A DNA stretch of 41,941 bases from Microbacteriaceae bacterium. GTDB taxonomy: Bacteria > Actinomycetota > Actinomycetes > Actinomycetales > Microbacteriaceae. Below the pieces are notes generated by a model, which ran no database searches, was not told where the DNA came from, and saw only the letters and a program-made list of their open reading frames with translations. The translations under genes were made by a program, and so were the position numbers. Shown here one piece after another: positions 34,051 through 41,941 of this stretch. Numbering within the stretch: position 1 is the stretch's first letter; the number at the start of each line of letters is the position of its first letter. Location of the stretch: positions 1-41,941 of the forward strand of contig JAODMO010000047.1 of the NCBI GenBank assembly GCA_025464995.1, given 5' to 3'.

Positions 34051-34384
34051 GCGCCTTGGTTGCGCGAAAGCCGACCGAGGCAGCGTCACCGCCGAGTTCG
34101 CCGCCGTCGTTCCGGCCGTGCTCCTGTTGCTCGCGTGCTGCCTCGTGGGCATGCAGATCACGGGACAGCAGGTGCGGTTGCAGGATGCGGCGGCCGACGT
34201 GTCGCGGTCGGTGGCGCGTGGCGGCGGCACGGCGGCGGCCACAGCGGTCGGGGCATCCGTGGCCGTCGCCCATCGCGGCGACCTGGTGTGCGCCACCCTG
34301 CGCGCTCGCTCGCGGCCGATCGTGGGCGGAGCGCTGTCCATTTCCCTCAGCGCGTCGAGCTGCGCGCTCGCGGGAGGAGGCTGA
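34031..34384 (+). CDS. TadE-like pseudopilin
   Basis: This 117-residue protein has a basic N-terminus, then DRGSVTAEFAAVVPAVLLLL and a single helix to about residue 42. A small extracytoplasmic part with two cysteines follows (LVCATLRARS and SSCALAGGG). The GSVTAEFA motif is characteristic of TadE proteins, minor pseudopilins of the Tad system. ATG 34031 is the only usable start in this frame before the motif, so it overlaps the previous gene. The next gene starts four bases after its stop. Confidence 0.8.
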   Translation: MRSRWGERLGCAKADRGSVTAEFAAVVPAVLLLLACCLVGMQITGQQVRLQDAAADVSRSVARGGGTAAATAVGASVAVAHRGDLVCATLRARSRPIVGGALSISLSASSCALAGGG

Positions 34385-34387
34385 CAA

Positions 34388-34771
34388 ATGCGCTGCCGTC
34401 TCGACACGCGCCCGCGACACGGAGATCGCGGCGCGGGCTCCGTCCTCGCGGTCGGGATTGTCGCCGCCATGGTGTGCGTCACGGCCATCGCGATACCGCT
34501 CTATTCCGTGCTGGCGCATAAGCAGGCGGTGGCAGGAGCGGCGGATGCCGCGGCGCTCGCCGCGGCGGACGTGCGGGTCGGCATCCTGGCGGGTGAACCG
34601 TGCGCCGTGGCGGAGAGTGTCGCCGCAGGCAATCGGTTCGAGCTGGCCGGGTGCCACCTCGACGGACTCGTCGTGACCGTGGTCGTGCGAGCATCCGTTG
34701 CGGGGTTCCCGCTCGACGCAGCGGCGACCGCCGGTCCGCCTCGTGACACCGCGTCCACAGCGCATCGATAG
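34388..34771 (+). CDS. Rv3654c-type TadE-like protein
   Basis: This 127-residue protein has RGAGSVLAVGIVAAMVCVTA at the N-terminus and a helix to about residue 42. KQAVAGAADAAALAAADVRV follows, the signature of the Rv3654c / helicase-secretion neighbourhood TadE-like family. Two cysteines (EPCAVAE and AGCHLDG) may form a disulphide. It closes the tad group and precedes topA, the same order as in other Actinobacteria. Confidence 0.8.
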   Translation: MRCRLDTRPRHGDRGAGSVLAVGIVAAMVCVTAIAIPLYSVLAHKQAVAGAADAAALAAADVRVGILAGEPCAVAESVAAGNRFELAGCHLDGLVVTVVVRASVAGFPLDAAATAGPPRDTASTAHR

Positions 34772-34853
34772 GTGACAATCGGCTTCACCTGTGTATGGTG
34801 TCGCTGACGGGGCCCGCACGGCTCCCAGAACCATCCCCTTATAAAGGAGTCAC

Positions 34854-37832
34854 GTGCCTGGCACGAAAAAGCTCGTTGTCGTCGAGTCGCCCGCCAAGGC
34901 GAAGACCATTGCCCAATACCTGGGAGACGGATACATCGTCCAGGCCTCGGTCGGTCACATCCGCGACCTCATCGAGCCCAAGAACCTGCCGCCGGAGCTG
35001 AAGAAGGGCTCGCTCGGCAAGTTCTCGGTGGACGTCGAGAACGGCTTCGAGCCCTACTACGTCGTGTCTGACGCGAAGAAGAAGACAGTCGCCGATCTCA
35101 AGAAGGCACTCGCCGGCGCCGACGAGCTCTACCTCGCAACTGATGAGGACCGCGAGGGCGAGGCCATCGCGTGGCACCTCCTGCAGGTGCTCAAGCCCAA
35201 GGTCCCGGTCAAGCGGATGGTCTTCCACGAGATCACCAAGGAGGCGATCGAACGCGCGAAGGAGAACACCCGCGAACTCGACACCGCTCTCGTCGACGCC
35301 CAGGAGACCCGTCGCATCCTCGACCGTCTCTACGGCTACGAGGTCTCGCCTGTCCTGTGGCGCAAGGTCGGCCCCGGCCTGTCTGCCGGTCGCGTTCAGT
35401 CCGCCGCCACCCGGCTCGTCGTCGACCGCGAACGCGAACGCCTCGCCTTCACCGCCGCGAGCTACTGGGACCTGATCGCCCGGTTCGCACCACAGAGCGG
35501 AACGCAGGACTTCGAGTCCCGCCTCGTTCGCGTCGACGGAGCGCGCATCGCCGTCGGTCGCGACTTCGACGACAAGGGCGAGCTCAAGTCGGGCGCCGTC
35601 GCGCTCGACGACGCCACCGCCCAGTCGCTCGCGAGCCAACTGCGCGATCCCTCCGTGTCGCTGCTGGTCTCCTCCGTCGAGTCGAAGCCGTACACGCGTC
35701 GCCCCGCCGCCCCGTTCACCACCTCGACGCTCCAGCAAGAGGCCGGCCGCAAGCTCCGCTTCTCCGCCCGCCAGACGATGAGCGTCGCGCAGGGACTGTA
35801 CGAGAACGGCTACATCACCTATATGCGTACCGACTCGGCGACGCTGTCGGGGCAGGCCATCAACGCCGCGCGCACGCAGGCGGCCGCGCTCTACGGTGCC
35901 GACACCATCCCCGAGAAGCCCCGCGTGTACGCCGGCAAGAACAAGAGCGCCCAGGAGGCCCACGAGGCGATCCGCCCCTCGGGCGAGACGTTCCGCACGC
36001 CGGCCGAGCTGTCGTCGGTGCTTCGCGGCAACGACTTCAAGCTCTACGACCTCATCTGGAAGCGCACCGTCGCCTCGCAGATGGCCGACGCCAAGGGGTC
36101 GACCGCGACGGTCACCATCAAGGCTGGGCCGACGGCGGCTGATTCGATCGCCGAGTTCGTCGCGAGCGGAACGGTCATCACGTTCCGCGGCTTCCTGCAC
36201 GCCTACGAGGAGAGCCGCGACGAGGAACGCAACGAGTCGGCGGAGCCGGTCGAGGCGAAACTGCCGCAGCTGACCGAAGGCCAGCAGCTCACCCTCGTCG
36301 ACATCGAGGCCAAGGGGCACGAGACATCCGCCCCGCCCCGGTACACGGAGGCCAGCCTCGTCAAGGCGCTCGAGGAGCTCGGCATCGGGCGCCCCTCCAC
36401 GTACGCCGCCATCATCTCGACCATCATCGACCGCGGCTACGTCACGCCCCGCGGCCAGGCGCTCGTTCCCAATTGGATCGCCTTCTCGGTGGTGCGCCTG
36501 CTGGAGGAGTACTTCAGCGACCTCGTCGAGTACGACTTCACCGCGAGCATGGAGAGCGACCTCGACCTCATCGCCGGGGGAGAGGCCGACCGCGTCGAGT
36601 GGCTCAACGGCTTCTACTTCGGCAGCCCCAAGCACCGCGGACTGCGCACCGTCATCGACAACCTCGGTGAGATCGACGCCCGCGAGATCAACTCCATCAG
36701 GATCGCCGACGACGTCACTCTGCGCATCGGCAAATACGGGCCCTACCTCGAGGCGCCGGGCATCGACCCGGAGACCCCACGCCGGGTCAACATCCCCGCC
36801 GAGCTCGCGCCCGACGAACTCACGGCGGCCAAGGCGCGCGAGCTCATCGAGGCGCCCGTCGTGGGCGACCGCGTCGTCGGCATCAACCCGGAGAGCGGCA
36901 AGCTCGTCATCGCCAAAGACGGCCGATTCGGCCCCTACGTCACCGAGGTCGATCCCGAGCCGGAGGTCGACGAGGCAGCTCTCGCGATCGCCAAGGCCGA
37001 GGCGGATGCCGCGGCCGCCCTCCAGGCCGCGGCCGAGGTCGTCGACCCGGCCACGGGCGAGGTCGTCGCTGCGAAGCCGAAACGCAAGCCTGCCGCGAAG
37101 AAGACGACCGTCGCGAAGCAGCGCACGGCATCCATCTTCAAGACCATGGACATCGCAACCGTCGACCTCGACACCGCGCTCAAACTGCTCGACCTGCCCC
37201 GCATCGTCGGCCTCGACCCCGAGACCAGCGCGGAGATCACGGCGCAGAACGGCAAGTTCGGTCCGTACCTCAAGAAGGGCGCCGAGACGCGTTCGCTCAC
37301 GAGCGAAGACCAGATCTTCGACCTCGACCTCCCGGGCGCTCTCGAACTCTTCGCCCAGCCCAAATACGGCGGCCGCGCGGCCTCGAGTGCCCTCAAGGAG
37401 TTCGAGAAGCCCGACCCCGAGAGCGAGAAGCCGATCAAGATCAAGGACGGCCGTTTCGGCGCCTACGTGACCGACGGCACGACCAACGCGACGATCCCCC
37501 GCGGGGAGACCGTCGAAGAGGTCGACTACGAGCGAGCTGTGCAGCTGCTCGCCGACAAGCGCGCCAAGGGTCCCGTCGTGAAGAAGAAGCCGGCCGCCAA
37601 GAAGGCGCCGGCCAAGAAGGCAGCGGTCAAGAAGCCCGCGGCGAAGAAGGCGGGCGTCACGACGACCGCCGCGAAGACGGCTGCGTCGAAGACGGGTGCC
37701 GCGAAGGCTCCGCTGAGCGCCGAGGCCGCGGCCAAGGCGGCGGCGACGAAGGCCAAGGCCGCGGCCACGCGCGCCGCGACGGCCGCAGCGAAGAAGGCAG
37801 CGGCGGAGGCATCCGCGTCAGTGACGAGCTAG
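34854..37832 (+). CDS. topA: DNA topoisomerase I
   Basis: This 992-residue type IA topoisomerase relaxes negative supercoils. The Toprim domain opens with KKLVVVESPAKAKTIAQYLG (5-24) and includes ATDEDREGEAIAWHL. The active-site Tyr323 lies in TYMRTDSATLS, and EAIRPSG and GIGRPSTYAAIISTI follow. The C-terminal part has repeated topoisomerase-C modules (KYGPYLEAPG, GRFGPYVTEVD, KFGPYLKKGA and GRFGAYVTDG) without zinc fingers. It ends in a lysine/alanine-rich tail of about 70 residues, an actinobacterial trait that aids DNA binding. GTG 34854 follows AAAGGAG. It overlaps tmk by one base. Confidence 0.97.
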   Translation: MPGTKKLVVVESPAKAKTIAQYLGDGYIVQASVGHIRDLIEPKNLPPELKKGSLGKFSVDVENGFEPYYVVSDAKKKTVADLKKALAGADELYLATDEDREGEAIAWHLLQVLKPKVPVKRMVFHEITKEAIERAKENTRELDTALVDAQETRRILDRLYGYEVSPVLWRKVGPGLSAGRVQSAATRLVVDRERERLAFTAASYWDLIARFAPQSGTQDFESRLVRVDGARIAVGRDFDDKGELKSGAVALDDATAQSLASQLRDPSVSLLVSSVESKPYTRRPAAPFTTSTLQQEAGRKLRFSARQTMSVAQGLYENGYITYMRTDSATLSGQAINAARTQAAALYGADTIPEKPRVYAGKNKSAQEAHEAIRPSGETFRTPAELSSVLRGNDFKLYDLIWKRTVASQMADAKGSTATVTIKAGPTAADSIAEFVASGTVITFRGFLHAYEESRDEERNESAEPVEAKLPQLTEGQQLTLVDIEAKGHETSAPPRYTEASLVKALEELGIGRPSTYAAIISTIIDRGYVTPRGQALVPNWIAFSVVRLLEEYFSDLVEYDFTASMESDLDLIAGGEADRVEWLNGFYFGSPKHRGLRTVIDNLGEIDAREINSIRIADDVTLRIGKYGPYLEAPGIDPETPRRVNIPAELAPDELTAAKARELIEAPVVGDRVVGINPESGKLVIAKDGRFGPYVTEVDPEPEVDEAALAIAKAEADAAAALQAAAEVVDPATGEVVAAKPKRKPAAKKTTVAKQRTASIFKTMDIATVDLDTALKLLDLPRIVGLDPETSAEITAQNGKFGPYLKKGAETRSLTSEDQIFDLDLPGALELFAQPKYGGRAASSALKEFEKPDPESEKPIKIKDGRFGAYVTDGTTNATIPRGETVEEVDYERAVQLLADKRAKGPVVKKKPAAKKAPAKKAAVKKPAAKKAGVTTTAAKTAASKTGAAKAPLSAEAAAKAAATKAKAAATRAATAAAKKAAAEASASVTS

Positions 37833-38452
37833 TGACCGGTCTCTTCATCACGTTCGAGGGCGGTGACGGTTCGGGTAAGTCGACGCAGTCACGGCTGCTC
37901 ACCGACTGGCTGACCGCCGCGGGCCACACCGTCGTGCACTCCCGCGAACCCGGCGGCACAGAGCTCGGCACGGAGCTGCGCGAGATCGTGCTCCACCGGC
38001 GCGGATTCATCGCGCCGCGCGCCGAGGCGCTGCTGTACGCAGCCGACCGCGCCCACAACATCGCCACCAAGGTGCGGCCGGCGATGGAGCGCGGCGACAT
38101 CGTCATCCAAGACCGCTATCTCGATTCATCCGTCGCCTACCAGGGCGCCGGCCGCGTGCTCGACGCGGCGGAGGTGCGCGAGATCTCGCTGTGGGCGACG
38201 GAGGGCCTGCTACCCGACCTCACGGTGCTGCTCGACCTCTCGGCGGAGCACGGGCGGGAGCGCATCGCCGCGACCCGCGACACCTATGACCGCCTCGAGT
38301 CGGAGAAGAACGACTTCCACGAGCGGGTGCGTGACGGCTACCTCGCCCTCGCCGTGGCCGAGCCCGACCGCTTCCTCGTGCTTCCGGCCACCGAGCCGAT
38401 CGAGGTCATCGCCGCCGCCATCCAGACCCGCGTTGTCAGTCTCCTGGCTTAG
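37832..38452 (+). CDS. tmk: Thymidylate kinase
   Basis: This 206-residue kinase converts dTMP to dTDP. The P-loop is FEGGDGSGKSTQSRLL (8-23), the DRx motif DRYLDSSVAYQGAGR, and the LID region follows AATRDTYDRLESEK. Length and motifs are standard. It starts within the topA stop (TAGTG), so the genes are coupled. Its own stop TAG forms part of the -10 box of holB. Confidence 0.97.
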   Translation: MTGLFITFEGGDGSGKSTQSRLLTDWLTAAGHTVVHSREPGGTELGTELREIVLHRRGFIAPRAEALLYAADRAHNIATKVRPAMERGDIVIQDRYLDSSVAYQGAGRVLDAAEVREISLWATEGLLPDLTVLLDLSAEHGRERIAATRDTYDRLESEKNDFHERVRDGYLALAVAEPDRFLVLPATEPIEVIAAAIQTRVVSLLA

Positions 38453-38461
38453 GCTGCCGCT
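38450..38461 (+). promoter_or_regulatory. Leaderless-type promoter: TAGGCT, 6 nt, then ATG (holB)
   Basis: TAGGCT (38450-38455) begins at the tmk stop codon and lies exactly six bases before ATG 38462. It could give holB independent transcription within the topA-tmk operon. Confidence 0.5.
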
Positions 38462-39619
38462 ATGTCTGTGTGGGACGAACTAACCGGCCAGTCCGAGGCC
38501 ATCGCGATCTTCCGCGCGGCCGCCGAGGCCAGCGCGGTCGGCGGAAGCGGCGACTCGTCGATGACGCACGCGTGGCTCATCACCGGACCTCCCGGGTCGG
38601 GCCGCTCCAACCTCGCGTACGCGTTCGCCACGGCACTCCTCAGCCCGGGCAATCCGGATGGCGACGAGTCTGTGCGTCGCCAAGTCGACGCACGCAGTCA
38701 CCCCGATCTCGGCTCGCTCAGCACCGACCGCGTCATCATCACCGTCGACGAGGTGCGCAAGCTGGTCGCGACCAGCAACTACTCGCCGTCGGTCGGACGC
38801 TACCGCGTCATGATCATCGAAGACGCCGACCGCATGGCCGAGCGCACCTCGAACGTACTGCTCAAGGCGCTCGAGGAGCCGCCGCCGCGCACGGTCTGGA
38901 TTCTGTGCGCCCCCAGCGAGGCCGACCTGCTCGCCACCATCCGCTCTCGCGTGCGTTCCGTGCGACTGCGCATCCCCGCGGTCGAGGATGTCGCGGAGCT
39001 CATCGCGCGCCGCGACAACGTCGACCTGCCGACCGCTACCCGCGCGGCCCGCGAGGCGCAGAGCCACATCGGCATGGCGCACCGCCTCGCGACCAACGGC
39101 GAGGCGCGCACGCGTCGCGCCGCGACGCTCGACATCGCCCTCGGCATCCGCTCCGTCTCGGGTGCAATGCTCGCCGCGACGCAGCTGCTCGCGCTAGCCG
39201 GCGCCGACGCGAGTGCGTTCACGGCCGAGCGCGACGCGGAGGAGCGCGAGAGTGCGCTGCGTTCCCTCGGCATCGACCCCGGTGGCACCATCCCACCAGC
39301 CCTGCGCGTCCAACTGAAGAACCTCGAGGAAGACCAGAAGCGGCGCGAGAAGCGTAGCCTCCGCGACGGTATCGACCGCATCATGGTCGACCTGCTGTCG
39401 CTCTACCGCGACATCCTGCTGCTGCAACTCGGCGTCGAGACCGAGCCGATCAACCTCAGTATCTACAGCAAGCTCGTGACCGCGAGCGAGCACTCGACCG
39501 CGCAGGAGACCCTCGCCACCATGGACGCGATCGCCACCGCGCGTCGCCGCATCGAGAGCAACGTCACCCCAGCCCTCGCGCTCGAGGCCATGCTCATCTC
39601 CGCTCGTCGCGCGGCATGA
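38462..39619 (+). CDS. holB: DNA polymerase III subunit delta-prime
   Basis: This 385-residue clamp-loader protein is related to DnaX. The P-loop-like WLITGPPGSGRSNLAYAFAT (about 39-58) has Arg for Lys, as expected for a non-hydrolysing delta-prime. YRVMIIEDADRMAERTSNVL, LLKALEEPPPRTVWILCAP and ATIRSRVRSVRLR (SRC-like arginine finger region) follow. The four cysteines that usually form a zinc site between the P-loop and HPDL are absent. The link reads LLSPGNPDGDESVRRQVDAR. The gene overlaps the next one by ATGA and probably has its own leaderless promoter. It works with dnaX (12432). Confidence 0.93.
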   Translation: MSVWDELTGQSEAIAIFRAAAEASAVGGSGDSSMTHAWLITGPPGSGRSNLAYAFATALLSPGNPDGDESVRRQVDARSHPDLGSLSTDRVIITVDEVRKLVATSNYSPSVGRYRVMIIEDADRMAERTSNVLLKALEEPPPRTVWILCAPSEADLLATIRSRVRSVRLRIPAVEDVAELIARRDNVDLPTATRAAREAQSHIGMAHRLATNGEARTRRAATLDIALGIRSVSGAMLAATQLLALAGADASAFTAERDAEERESALRSLGIDPGGTIPPALRVQLKNLEEDQKRREKRSLRDGIDRIMVDLLSLYRDILLLQLGVETEPINLSIYSKLVTASEHSTAQETLATMDAIATARRRIESNVTPALALEAMLISARRAA

Positions 39620-41142
39620 TGGTCCGTCGCCGAATCGTCGCGGTCGCCTCCGCGCTCCTGGTCTCCCTCTCCCTCTCCGCGTGCGCTGGCCCGGCGGCGC
39701 GCACCGAGTCGACACCGGCACCGAGCGACGTGTCGGCCGACGTGGCACCGTTCTACGAGCAGGTGCTCACGTGGACGAGCTGCGAGAAGGAGATGCAGTG
39801 CGCGACGGCGACCGCTCCGCTCGACTGGAGCGATCCCGCGCGCGACTCGATCGACCTCGCCCTCATCCGTCACGCGGCGACGGCGGCGGGAGCGCCGATC
39901 GGCTCCGTGCTCGTCAACCCGGGCGGACCGGGTGGGTCCGGCTACGATTTCATCGCCGACAGCCTCGACTACGCCGTCTCGGCAGACCTGCAGAAGAGGT
40001 TCGACATCGTCGGTTTCGATCCGCGCGGCGTGAACCGCTCGTCCGCTGTCTCCTGCCACGACGACCCGGCCGAACTCGACTCCTTTCTCTACGACATCAC
40101 CCCGGGTGAGGTGGGCAGCGACGAGTGGATCGCGGCCGCGCAGGCGGCCAACACAGCGTTCGGCCAGCGGTGCCTCACCCAGACCGGCGACCTTCTCGGT
40201 TTCGTCGACACGGTGAGCGCCGCCCGCGATCTCGACCTGCTCCGCGCCGTGCTCGGTGACACGAAACTCAACTACCTCGGCTTCTCCTACGGCACGCTGC
40301 TCGGCGCCACCTACGCTGAGCTCTACCCGCAGAACACCGGCCGGCTGGTGCTCGACGGCGCTCTCGACCCGACATCCACGAGTTTCGACGTTTCCGTCAC
40401 CCAGGCCAAGGGATTCGAGAGCGCGATGCGCGCTTTCCTGGCCGATTGCGCGAGCGCCTCCGAGTGCCCGTTCTCCGGAAGCACCGACGACTCGATGCTG
40501 AAGGTCCGCGCCCTGCTCGACCGCTTGGACGCGAGCCCCATCCGCAACACCGACGGCCGCGAGTTGGGCAGCAATGCAATGACGAGCGCCATCGTGCTGC
40601 CGCTCTACAGCAAGGACAACTGGCCCTACCTGCAGCAGCTGTTCGGGGCGGTGATGAAGGGCGACGCGAAACTCGCCTTCACCCTCGCCGACAGCTACAA
40701 CGGTCGCGACGTCGACGGAACCTACATCGACAACTCCCTCGAGGCCCGCCTCGCCATCAACTGCCTGGACTACGCGTCACAGGCCGACGTGTCGGTGATG
40801 CGTGAGGAGGCGACCGAGCTCGCGGTCGCAGCGCCCGTGCTCGGCAAGCAGCTCTCCTATGGTGACCTCGGATGCCTCGGCTGGCCTGTCGCGGCGGCGA
40901 GCCAGCGACCGGTGATCGACGGCGCCGGTGCGGCCGACATCCTCGTAGTCGGAACGACGAACGACCCCGCGACGCCGTACTCGTGGGCGCAGGCTCTCGC
41001 CCGACAGCTCGAGAGCGGCCACCTCGTGACCTACGCGGGGGAGGGGCACACGGCGTACAACAAGTCGAACGACTGCGTCGACAGCACGGTTGACGACTAC
41101 TTCATCACAGGGACGGTTCCCGCATCCGACCCGATGTGCTGA
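39616..41142 (+). CDS. Secreted alpha/beta-hydrolase lipoprotein (tripeptidyl aminopeptidase family)
   Basis: This 508-residue protein has a lipoprotein signal (VRRRIVAVASALLVSLSLSA followed by Cys22 in the lipobox LSACAG). The alpha/beta-hydrolase fold has the oxyanion segment NPGGPGGSGYDFI, FDIVGFDPRGVNRSS, and the nucleophile Ser224 in YLGFSYGTLLG. The C-terminal TAP-like domain contains VVGTTNDPATPYSWAQALAR and the catalytic His in GEGHTAYN. Relatives of the SlpD/SlpE and Streptomyces Tap type release N-terminal tripeptides or act as esterases at the cell surface. ATG 39616 overlaps the holB stop; ATG 39619 is equally possible. Confidence 0.9.
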   Translation: MMVRRRIVAVASALLVSLSLSACAGPAARTESTPAPSDVSADVAPFYEQVLTWTSCEKEMQCATATAPLDWSDPARDSIDLALIRHAATAAGAPIGSVLVNPGGPGGSGYDFIADSLDYAVSADLQKRFDIVGFDPRGVNRSSAVSCHDDPAELDSFLYDITPGEVGSDEWIAAAQAANTAFGQRCLTQTGDLLGFVDTVSAARDLDLLRAVLGDTKLNYLGFSYGTLLGATYAELYPQNTGRLVLDGALDPTSTSFDVSVTQAKGFESAMRAFLADCASASECPFSGSTDDSMLKVRALLDRLDASPIRNTDGRELGSNAMTSAIVLPLYSKDNWPYLQQLFGAVMKGDAKLAFTLADSYNGRDVDGTYIDNSLEARLAINCLDYASQADVSVMREEATELAVAAPVLGKQLSYGDLGCLGWPVAAASQRPVIDGAGAADILVVGTTNDPATPYSWAQALARQLESGHLVTYAGEGHTAYNKSNDCVDSTVDDYFITGTVPASDPMC

Positions 41143-41207
41143 CCGTGACGGCACACCCCGAATGATCGGCTAAGCTTTCATGCTGTGCCTAGGGAAACTT
41201 GGCACGC

Positions 41208-41283
41208 GCCGCCTTAGCTCAGTTGGTAGAGCATCTCACTCGTAATGAGAAGGTCGTCAGTTCGATTCTGACAGGCGGCTCCA
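41208..41283 (+). tRNA. tRNA-Thr(CGT)
   Basis: The sequence folds as a 76-nt tRNA with CCA encoded. The acceptor stem is GCCGCCT/AGGCGGC, the D-arm TTAGCTCAGTTGGTAGAGC, the anticodon loop CTCGTAA with CGT, and the T-loop GTTCGATTC. The discriminator is U. The 3' end abuts an integrase relic, which suggests that it served as an integration site. Confidence 0.95.
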
Positions 41284-41298
41284 TCAAGATCCGCGCCA

Positions 41299-41505
41299 TC
41301 ATTGGGCAGTGCGCTCGTCGCTCGATACGAGATTCCCGCTTTGTGTCGGGTTTGCCCACAGTTTGCCCACATCCGTATTCCGGGCGCGCTGATCGAGGGC
41401 GTCTGCAACAGCGTCTAGGTCGTCCGCGGGCGCCATCGCACTCTTCGACTGCGTGTTCACGGACTGCACCTTCGTGAATATAGGCATGGGAATGCACCCG
41501 GACAA
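41299..41505 (-). pseudogene. Tyrosine recombinase (integrase) C-terminal relic
   Basis: The minus-strand frame reads APADDLDAVADALDQRARNT, then DVGKLWANPTQSGNLVSSDE, and stops 16 bases from the tRNA-Thr 3' end. A Asp-Asp-Leu-Asp-x-Val-Ala-Asp-x-Leu-Asp stretch followed by a short tail is characteristic of the last 50 residues of actinobacterial phage-type integrases, just after the catalytic tyrosine. The catalytic box and everything upstream are missing. A tandem GTTTGCCCACA duplication (41349-41370) lies within it. Orientation towards the tRNA is that of a normal integrase next to its attachment site. Confidence 0.45.
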
Positions 41506-41555
41506 GGTCGCTGGGTGGCTCGCTCAGGGTCAGGTCTAAGCCACCGCACACCCCG

Positions 41556-41580
41556 CTGGGCGGCGTGCTGCGCCGCCCAG
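41556..41580 (-). terminator. Hairpin CTGGGCGGCG/CGCCGCCCAG
   Basis: A perfect 10-bp stem with a 5-nt loop lies between the integrase relic and the zinc-ribbon gene. A second 8-bp stem, CGAGGCCT/AGGCCTCG, is at 41584-41612. Together they probably end the minus-strand transcript from 41801. Confidence 0.5.
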
Positions 41581-41636
41581 TTTCGAGGCCTCCGTTTAGG
41601 ACGAAGGCCTCGCGGGCCGGTCCGACGGCGGCGGCC

Positions 41637-41801
41637 TCAGGACGACAGACCAGGCTCAGCCTCGGACGGAGGGACCCCGAAGGTGCGCGGACGATAGAGC
41701 CTGTGGTCGTCCTCGTCGACCACAAAATCATTTGATGCATCGAGCCGAACGAACGGCCGAGATTCCCCGCACTCGGGACAATGCAACTCCCAGTCGTTCA
41801 T
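41637..41801 (-). CDS. Small zinc-ribbon-like protein of unknown function
   Basis: This 54-residue protein begins MNDWELHCPECGESRPFVRL and continues DASNDFVVDEDDHRLYRPRT. One CPEC motif with a C-terminal acidic stretch suggests a half zinc ribbon. The frame is open to 41891, but ATG 41801 is the first start followed by the protein-like part. No family is recognised. It lies beyond tRNA-Thr, in the presumed accessory region. Confidence 0.45.
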   Translation of the reverse strand: MNDWELHCPECGESRPFVRLDASNDFVVDEDDHRLYRPRTFGVPPSEAEPGLSS

Positions 41802-41941
41802 CGTTATCTGCGAACCCCTTGGCCGCTCTGGTCTGCCAATCAATCGGTCTCCCTCTCTCGTGTGGCGATGGGATCGCCGCCAGAGCCACAAGCTACATGG
41901 CGGAGGTTGTCTACCAACAACTTTTTCTTTGTCTAACGCGG
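41802..41941 (+). other. Right edge of window without a supported gene
   Basis: Base composition falls towards A+T here, with a run around ACAACTTTTTCTTTGTCTAA near 41920. It may be a promoter region or the start of an acquired element that continues outside the window. Confidence 0.4.

Noticed and set aside
41214..41408. Minus-strand 64-residue ORF with NRTDDLLITSEMLYQLS
   Set aside because: Its C-terminal half is the antisense translation of tRNA-Thr, a common false ORF.

Overview
The window is a high-GC actinobacterial chromosome segment, most probably from the family Microbacteriaceae. The evidence is the strong G/C third-position bias, the short bacterial-type SRP RNA, a 6C RNA, the dnaX-recR-lysC-asd and tad-topA-tmk-holB gene orders, a topoisomerase I with a lysine-rich tail, a TK1-type thymidine kinase and several apparently leaderless genes. 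The genus cannot be fixed from the sequence alone.

Layout: 1-1968 is a small gene graveyard around an intact ROK regulator, holding relics of a GH31 alpha-xylosidase, a LacI repressor and a Bcr/CflA-type efflux pump. 1992-4273 encodes a membrane histidine kinase and a membrane partner protein. 4305-6673 is a saccharopine-dehydrogenase-like gene overlapping a menC/N-acylamino acid racemase family gene. 6684-7817 holds a small membrane protein, tRNA-Ser(GGA) and the SRP RNA. 7899-8524 is a second relic patch (ArsR-type regulator plus MFS pump). 8601-11962 is pta-ackA, followed by a 40-nt hairpin and a GH35 beta-galactosidase relic. 12432-17983 is dnaX-recR and lysC-asd. 18321-20580 is an SGNH hydrolase and mqo. 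20705-23758 is a second copy of the kinase/partner pair, this time with a LuxR-type response regulator and tdk directly behind it. 24509-28166 (minus strand) is tRNA-Pro(CGG), a metallophosphoesterase and a PASTA-containing class A penicillin-binding protein. 28220-30809 is a DUF4177-like small protein, a RidA-family protein and convergent acs. 30955-34771 is a 6C RNA and a compact Tad pilus cluster. 34854-41142 is topA-tmk-holB and a secreted tripeptidyl-aminopeptidase-like lipoprotein. The right end has tRNA-Thr(CGT) abutting an integrase relic, which looks like the edge of a decayed integrated element.

Functionally the segment combines core replication and repair (dnaX, holB, recR, topA, tmk, tdk), acetate metabolism in both directions (pta-ackA and acs), aspartate-family amino acid entry (lysC-asd), malate oxidation (mqo), cell-wall synthesis and surface pili.

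The observations I consider most worth checking are: the duplicated histidine kinase plus degenerate-kinase partner module, one copy of which lacks a response regulator; the 6C RNA upstream of tadA; seven start codons that each sit exactly 6 nt after a TANNNT box; and a codon-context bias towards CATCC/GGATG. No CRISPR array, intact insertion sequence or replication origin was seen.
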